A stretch of 64,000 nucleotides of DNA from Hsuehochloa calcarea. Taxonomy: Eukaryota > Streptophyta > Magnoliopsida > Poales > Poaceae. Position 1 is the stretch's first letter, and every line of letters starts with the position of its first letter. A model generated the notes under the pieces. That model did no database searches, was not told where the DNA came from, and was given only the letters and a program-made list of their open reading frames with translations. The DNA lies in NCBI GenBank assembly GCA_036346395.1, contig CM070603.1, positions 54,232,868-54,296,867 of the forward strand, given 5' to 3'. The position numbers and the translations under genes are program-made. Positions 57,396-64,000 of the stretch are shown here, in pieces.

Positions 57396-60300
57396 TTACA
57401 AGTAAAAAGTGTACATCGACTCTAAAGGCAGTTCTTCAGAGTGGAACTTCAACTCATTCTGAAATCTCTGTAACACGAAGTGCTCATCCTCTGTTATGAG
57501 GGTCGTCACGCTGCATTCCAACTTGGAGAATGGTTCTCTCCCAGTTCTTCCAGCACGATGAAGATAGTCGGTCGCCGTCTTAGGAAGGTCAAAGTTGTAT
57601 ATGTGACTGGTTTGCGGAAGGTCAAACCCTCTACCAGCTATGTCTGTAGAAACTAGCAGAAAACCTTTTCCCTTAACTTCCTGCAGAAGAACGGTACATG
57701 TAAATGTAGTAATATCATAGTCAAACATGATGGTTCTTGAATAAAAAAAATGAAGATACTGGGAACTTCAGAAAAAGTATTGAGAGAGAACACTTACAGT
57801 GAATGAGGAAGCTCGAGCATTGAAATTCATCTCTTCTTCCAATAGAAGCACCTCTAGGCTTCCCTTGTACATAGTTCTCAGGAACTCAACAACAAGAGCA
57901 GTCGAAGGAGGGTGTCCAGCCTTTTTTGATTTCTCAGACTAACAAAATGGGTTGAAGAGTTATCAAACAGAACGCAAAGGTGAGGCTGATACACTACTAC
58001 TCAGATTGAGTAGATTCATTCATTATCAACATAAGAAGTGCTCAGAACTTGGTGACAAAACATATAAGGCTCAGCTGGTAAACAAACCAGAATTGCTACT
58101 TAAAAGTTATAACCGTTTATGAACACAAAGTATTTAAAAATTAAAGTAATGAAAATGAAATATAGATCTATTTTCAAGAAATATAAAGTGTCGGGTGTAA
58201 TAACATGTTATGGTTCCAAACTGAGTATTGTCACACTGATAATAGCACAACGCCACCGAACTGAAAACGTGAATTCATGGATGCCATTGAATTTGGTGGA
58301 CCCAGCCCCAAATAATGCCAATAGGTCATCACTGACCATGGTTTTATTTTATGTTTATTTTGTTTGGTATATAATGATAGCTGGGATCTTGGTTTTGCAA
58401 TAGTCTACTAGATTTAATTTTAAATGGATCATTGCCAGTCATTGGTAAGAGAAAAAAATAAGAAAGAAGTTTGCTAAAACACAGTTGTCCTCTTGAAATT
58501 GGCTCAAGTCATCACATGTGGTATTCTAGACTGCTAGTTACCTACTTGTGCATGGCACCATTATGTGTAACTGCGGCATGCATTTATATAGCTAACAGAC
58601 TTGATGGTGCTTCCCTTGTGAAACAAAATATCAGATTTTTAAACCCTTTGATCGTACCAAAAATGTAAATTATTCTATATCACTTTGTATTTTGTATTGC
58701 TGGGCCATCATGAGATCACTTGGCCAGTTGGCCCCTCTATGATATAGTTCCAAAGATCGCACCTCCGAAAATAGGTGATACAATATCTCATGATCCTAGA
58801 GATATTATTGTTAGAGTACAATACATATTTGGTAGGATAGAGTCCAATTGGGATTACAATCCCTTGTACCATCTTGCCCCCTAAGTCTTGTACCTCTATA
58901 TATACCGCCCTAGAGGCTCAATGCAATACATCCAATTCCACCCAAATCCATCTTCCTTCATGGTATCAGAGCTCTAGGTTTAGATCCTAACCCTAGCCGC
59001 CGCTCGCTTCCGCACCGCGCGCCCCCGGGGAGATCTATCTCCGCCGGGGGCAGCGCCACCGTTTAGGCGGCGGATCCTATTGATCCGGCCGCCATCGTCG
59101 TCGTCGTCACGCAGCAGCAGATCGGCCCTCCCTCGTCGCGTTCCCCAGGCTCGTCGCTGGGCTGTCGCCGTCACCCCTTCCGGATCTTCGCCGCCCCGTC
59201 CTGCGCCGCCGTGGTGGCGGCGGCGGGCTGCGCCCGACCACGAGCCGCCTTGGTGACGGCCGGGCAGGCAGCGCCATCATCCGAGGCGGCGGCGGCCGAC
59301 GCCGAAGCCGCGACGTCTTGCGACATCCGCTTGACGCCACCGCGCGAAACATCTTGGCCGGCCGCTCTCGGCCGCCGCCTCATTGCCTCCTTCCCCAGCG
59401 GAACCATCCGCCACCGGCGGGCGCGGCGTGGGAGAGTCGGCGGAGGAGGAGGCCGAGGCGAGCACGGCCGATGGGGAATGCGATGGGCTTGGGTTGGTTT
59501 GGGCAGTGGTCGGTTTGGGCAGCTGCCTGGAGATGAGTCCCCTTTTGACCAAGATGCAGGATTTTTGACCGCCTGGTGAATTGCACATGGATGATTCTCT
59601 CTTCTTTGTTGTATCTTTTTTTCTCCGATCATCGATCGGGTTGAGTCGCCACCGCGCTGTCGACCTCGTGCGTATCTACTCGACATCGGCATCGACTACA
59701 CCGGCCTCTACCTCTTCGACTGTGCGGCCAGGCCGGGCACGCGATGTCGAGGGGACGCCTTCGCACGTCGCGTCTCGGTCATCCCGTCCGCACGTCTTCA
59801 TCGCCGGTTTGTCATCGCCACCACAGATCGGGACGCCTCCACCGACTTCTTCCAGCCGATTGTGCGCGATCCACCCGGCTCCCGTGACGTCCGTCGTCGA
59901 GTACTACGCGTATCTTCTCCGAGCAACAGGGCTGCTGCTGTGTCGCCTCCTCGGGCCGCAGCACTACCGCCCGTGTGTCCCCTCGCCGTTGCATCTACAT
60001 CGCCGTCCCCTGTGCATCGACGACTGTGCTGCGCAACCTCTTGTCGCCATCTGTCTCGCGCACATGGTCTTATCATCTTGATCGGGCCTTCATCGCGACA
60101 TCAAGCGCTACCGCCGCCGCCGTACCTTGCATCGGATCGCTCGCCTTGGCCAGGGCGTCGCCGGGCTCTTCGCCGGGTAAAGCGTCGACTCCATGCTTTT
60201 CGCCGTCCAAGACAACCACACTGGTTGGGGCCTCTCCTTATACGTCCGATCGCGCAACACCGGTGCGTGCTTTCGTCCCCGACGCGTTGCCGGGTCTGGC

Positions 60301-63094
60301 AAACCTGGCACACGCCTCGGCTCTAGCGGCTTGACTGCATCGACTTCGGCATCGACCCTCCCGTTCCCGTCTCGTCTGCCTCGATTGCATCGCCGTTTTT
60401 AGCCTACATCCTCGGCGGCCACATTGCGTCGACCTCGGCATCGCGCCCTTCCACGACGAATCGCCGACGCGTCTCGTCATCGCCATGGCGCCTCTTTTGC
60501 GCCGCGTGGCTTCATGAGCGACCGCCGGGCGCCGGTAACGACCACGACTACGTCGACCACGGCCATCTCCAGCACGGCATCCTCGACCACGACTACTCCG
60601 CCCTCGCGCTCGGCTACCTCGACATCGGCACAAAGGGCTACCGCCTTGCTTGAGCTACTTGTTTGGTTCTGCTCGATCCACAGCGATACGCGCCGCGTCG
60701 GCAGTTATGATGTGCGGGGATGTTAGCTCTTCGGCTTCTTCTCCAGTCTCACCATTTGCGACGCTCCCGTTGTGACTGCGGGGGGATGTTAGAGTACAAT
60801 ACATATTTGGTAGGATAGAGTCCAATTGGGATTACAATCCCTTGTACCATCTTGCCCCCTAAGTCTTGTACCTCTATATATACCGCCCTAGAGGCTCAAT
60901 GCAATACATCCAATTCCACCCAAATCCATCTTCCTTCAATTATAATCAACACGACATGGCATAAAAAGGAATTATGTATACCAGTACCTGTTCAGCAACA
61001 AATATAATCCCCGATTTTGGTGCATCCCTCTCAAGCAAGGATAGTAACACATGCAACCTTTCCTTCTTACTGCACATCTGTACATTGATTGTATTGTCAT
61101 AAGTCTCATAACCACTAATAAATCAGACTGAGGTCAAAAATGAACTTTCAAGAGCAAGGAAATCGGTTTTGCACCTAGTAAGCCGAAAGGTACTAATTGT
61201 GGAAAACAAAAATGTAAAAAATTCCTTAGCATGTGGGAGGCATGCCTGTGGGTAAGTGCCTAGGTTTATGGGAGGAGAAGGAAGAGCAAACTGAAGTGTA
61301 TCTTGCGGGAAATAAATGATAAAATTTAAGATGCAATGTCATCATAAAAATAATTTTATATGCTCACCACATATTTGTGACGTAGATGTGAAGGCATGGG
61401 TTGTACAGGGTTGACATGAACATGAACCACATCACTCTGCACACAGATAAGACAGAATGTGTGGGGAAAAAAACTAGCAATCTGAAGTCAAAAAAAGTTC
61501 AGCTGTTTGTGTAACAATGAGAATGTAGATAAAGAAGTCCAACAGTCAGTAATTGTTTAATAGAAGATAGAACAACCTTGGTCCACTTATGTTGTACGCA
61601 GTCATGCACAAAGCGATGGTGCTGAGGAATCGATGCGCTAGCGAATATGGTTTGACGACTGGAAGCTGCTGAATAAGAAGTTAATATTTTGCGAAGAGAG
61701 CTTACTTGCTTTGATGATCCAAAAATAAAATCAACCTGTCAAAACAAGGTACATTAGCTAATCCCTCCCCAAAAAAATTCAGGCAAGTGAGTTAGCATGG
61801 CCTCTTAGCAAATACTATATACAGTTACACGCGCTGCATTGGCAGACTGAGCAAAATTTGATTTAAGGCTGAAGAATAGAGTGATCACCTCATCAATAAC
61901 TAATACTCTTGTGGATTGAAGACTGAGCATACGTTTCTCAACCATTTGACACAAGCTTGCAACAGTAGCTACGATTATTGCAGGGGGCTCTGCCTGGAAA
62001 AAGGCCAATATTGTTAGCAGGGAGACATCCCAACAGAGAGGAGAAAAACATAAATAGCGCTACTTTTTTTATGTCAAGTACAGACATAAGCCAATTTCCT
62101 TGTTATGTCATAATTGCCTACGCAACATAAGCATATAAACATAAGAGGGGCCTGAAAACTAATATCAATAGGATATTTGGATCTAACCATGGCATACCAA
62201 AATGTCTCTGCAATTAAATAAGCATTGGCATAAACATAAAATCCACAAAAAAAAATGGGTATTACCTTTACCCAGCTCTTTTGCCTCCTCAACATCCCAC
62301 CATCAAGCAAAGCCATGACGACGCAGGCCTTCGCCGCGAGAATTCTAGCAACTTTGGTAACCTTACGATGGCGCATGAACAGCAAGAAGCCAGTTAGACC
62401 AGATGCATAAAACAAGGAGCAAGAAAATTCCATAGCAAGCAGCTTATCACCTGCATGCCGAGCTCCCTTGTCGGAACGACAACCAGCGCTTGCACAGAGG
62501 ACCTCCCAAAGTCTATGACCGAGAAGACCGACAAGAGATAGGCCAGTGTTTTCCCTGAACCTGTCTACAGGCAACTCGCAATTGTGAAATGAGATTACAT
62601 CATCATTTTACAACACGAACTATCAAAGCAGATTAAGAAAGCTTGAGGGCGACCACCTGTGCGTGGAGAATGCAGTCTTGGCCAGACAGTAGAAGCGGCA
62701 AGGATTGCTCCTGCACCTCAGTTGGCACCACGTATCCAACCTCCTCAGCCCTGCAAGGAAGCCAAGGGAAGGCCCGTACTGTAACAATTAGGGAATTTAT
62801 CTCCACCGAGAAGAGGAACCAATGGAGCTAGTAAAAAAAAAGGCGGAAATCTTAAAGAGTACTAGTAGGATGTTTAGACGAGTAGAGCAGGAAACTGTGG
62901 CGTGGGTTCAGTCACCTCTGGAGGACGTGGTCCGGGACGCGGCCAGCGCAGACCTCGCGGGCGTGGCGGCGCGAAGTGGGCTGAGGCGGTAGCGTAACGT
63001 GGATGGGGCGAGGTGGGTGTTGTTGGGGCTAGAGTGTAGGGTACTGGGGAGTGGAGGCGTAGCCGGAGAACGCCGCCGTGGGTACAACCGCCAT
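57396..63094 (-). CDS. RH58: DEAD-box RNA helicase, RH58-like (chloroplast type), with an early in-frame stop
   Basis: ATP-dependent RNA helicase, probably plastid-targeted. Ten exons: 62916-63094, 62657-62750, 62451-62564, 62266-62361, 61889-61993, 61577-61735, 61368-61436, 60988-61077, 57798-57938 and 57396-57680, all GT-AG and in phase, for 443 codons. Motifs: Q-motif (GYVVPTEVQEQSLPL), TGSGKT (92-97), PTRELGMQ, DEVD (195-198, split by intron 5), SAS (229-231, usually SAT), STDIAGRGFD and HRAGRTGR (390-397). The first exon reads MAVVPTAAFSGYASTPQYPT and then TAG at 63029-63031 (codon 22). No downstream in-frame ATG lies before the Q-motif. Either the allele is null, the base is an error, or initiation is unusual. 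Intron 8 holds a 2.1-kb copia-like insertion. Confidence 0.88.
58809..60938 (+). mobile_element. 2.13-kb non-autonomous copia-like LTR retrotransposon
   Basis: Identical 152-bp LTRs at 58809-58960 and 60787-60938 (TGTTAGAG...CTTCCTTCA), flanked by ATTAT target duplications (58804-58808 and 60939-60943). The primer-binding site TGGTATCAGAGCTC begins at 58961 (initiator Met tRNA type), and the polypurine tract GCGGGGGGA precedes the 3' LTR. The GC-rich interior holds several overlapping frames but no gag, protease, integrase or reverse transcriptase motif that I can see. Inserted in intron 8 of the helicase gene, in the opposite orientation. Identical LTRs mean a recent insertion. Confidence 0.93.
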
Positions 63095-63916
63095 GAGAGC
63101 AATATTGGATTGGGTGAGCCGGAGACGGAGACGGAGACTGGGAGTGGTTGCGCCGCGGGGAGGAGAGAAAGGGTGTATTGGGCCGAGCTGCGAGGGAGGA
63201 GTCCTAGGACGAGCCCAATAAACCTCCACCTTCCTTTCAATGGGGCCCTGTCGACAATGGAGGACGCGATTGTGCGGCTCAAGACCACGACGAAGAGCGA
63301 TTGACGTGCAAAAATATTTTCAGATTTCAGAACAACATCCACGTACAGCAGGAGATGAATCGTTCAATCCAACGCAACATGATTGGGCTATTACCAAGCA
63401 GTTGAAATTTCTGCAATTGTGGGTCGCAAGCATTTTCGACATCTAGAAAAACAAATTTCTGGCAATAGCACAATGAAAACGCCCAATATAGGCTCTCGAA
63501 ACTGAGTCAAAAACTATGAGCAGCAAGCAAAGGCGTGTCAGGCAGCAAAACATGAGTATTATCATCTTCTGTATGGCTCTGAAATTCTGGAAAAGCTGGT
63601 AATACTACCATCTACCAGCAAAAAGATCTATCTCAACCAGTAATACTAGTGCTTATTGATCGTCTAATTGAAAGTTGCGCAATTCAGGCATTGAACCGAT
63701 ACAATAAGCAGGTACTCTTGTTTGCTAGAATCTGAATGGTTACAGTTTCGGCCATATACCGGTACATCAAATATTCCGCAGATATTATTGTACGTGCATG
63801 AGGGAAGCATCTTCAAAAGAGGAACCCGGCTCTGGAGCACACCATTGCTTTATGTTACCAATCTTTATCATGCCAAACTCCGTCAAGCAAGGAGTGCTTG
63901 ACTTGACCCACAGAAT
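63095..63916. other. Upstream region of the helicase gene
   Basis: 63095-63345 is GC-rich and holds the presumed leader. Beyond that nothing coding was recognised, and no clear TATA box. If the right-edge exon is real, 63480-63916 would be its 3' UTR. Confidence 0.4.
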
Positions 63917-64000
63917 CTACCCACCACGTTTGCTATTACCTTTCAGACAGAGTCTTTCACATGCTTCCCCTTGATTGCACAGGAAATCCATCTCGCTAAG
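63917..64000 (-). CDS. Possible last exon of a minus-strand gene cut by the window edge
   Basis: Minus-strand frame from the edge to a TAG at 63917-63919 reads LSEMDFLCNQGEACERLCLK, then GNSKRGG and stop. Its Cys-rich, charged composition looks coding, but 27 codons are too few to be sure and I do not recognise the family. It would be head to tail with the helicase gene. Confidence 0.3.
   Translation of the reverse strand, partial: LSEMDFLCNQGEACERLCLKGNSKRGG

Noticed and set aside
59171..60633. Many Arg/Pro/Ser-rich frames inside the 2.1-kb copia-like element
   Set aside because: High GC content keeps all frames open. None shows gag, protease, integrase or reverse transcriptase motifs.
1..64000. 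CRISPR array, bacterial operon or prophage signals
   Set aside because: The window is clearly plant nuclear DNA; tandem repeats here lack the spacer and repeat pattern of CRISPR.
1..64000. tRNA, rRNA and other structured RNA genes
   Set aside because: No convincing A/B-box pairs or rRNA sequence seen by eye. The TGGTATCAGAGC at 58961 is a retrotransposon primer-binding site, not a tRNA gene.

Overview
This is nuclear DNA of a grass (Poaceae). The evidence is several intron-rich plant genes (a group IIb WRKY factor, an RWP-RK factor, a CslG/J/E-type cellulose synthase-like enzyme, TFIIA-gamma and a chloroplast RH58-type DEAD-box helicase), strongly GC-rich first exons, and abundant grass-type CACTA, gypsy, copia and LINE elements. 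The cellulose synthase-like gene looks closest to the CslJ/CslG group. As I recall CslJ is missing from rice, so I lean to another cereal or panicoid grass, but I cannot name the species.

Layout: 1-3400 is the decayed right part of a CACTA transposon (transposase and C48-protease remnants, terminal repeats). 3420-4290 is a LINE remnant. 4472-6779 (minus) is a six-exon WRKY gene with its promoter to about 8500. 8815-11162 is a 575-bp sequence present twice, flanking a truncated LTR element whose LTR carries an array of covarying palindromes. A diverged relative of that LTR lies near 13.0-13.7 kb. 16.85-17.69 kb is a copia 3' end. 17986-18321 plus 22721-22750 is an unknown coding segment split by a 4.4-kb CACTA element (18322-22717) that carries gene-like exons. 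23423-24063 is a broken AHL (PPC-domain) gene. 25080-29754 (plus) is a four-exon RWP-RK gene.

31-33.1 kb holds a diverged LTR-like sequence and 33.25-33.58 kb a 65-bp tandem repeat. 33889-49993 (minus) is an eight-exon cellulose synthase-like gene. Its second intron contains a complete 12.4-kb LTR retrotransposon with 4.9-kb LTRs, a gag gene, no pol, and an extra small ORF with a dsRBD-like layout. A broken duplicate of exons 1-2 lies at 50.4-51.1 kb. 51.4-52.95 kb is a second LINE remnant. 54350-56790 (plus) is TFIIA-gamma, convergent with the RH58-like helicase (57396-63094, minus). The helicase has a non-autonomous copia-like insertion in intron 8 and an in-frame TAG early in the reading frame. 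The extreme right edge may hold the last exon of another minus-strand gene.

The genes do not form one pathway: they are a transcription factor, a putative nitrogen/gametophyte-type regulator, a cell-wall glucan synthase, a basal transcription factor and a plastid RNA helicase. The TFIIA-gamma/RH58 pair appears to be conserved gene order with rice chromosome 1 (from memory). The most interesting material is in the transposable elements and what they have done to the host genes.
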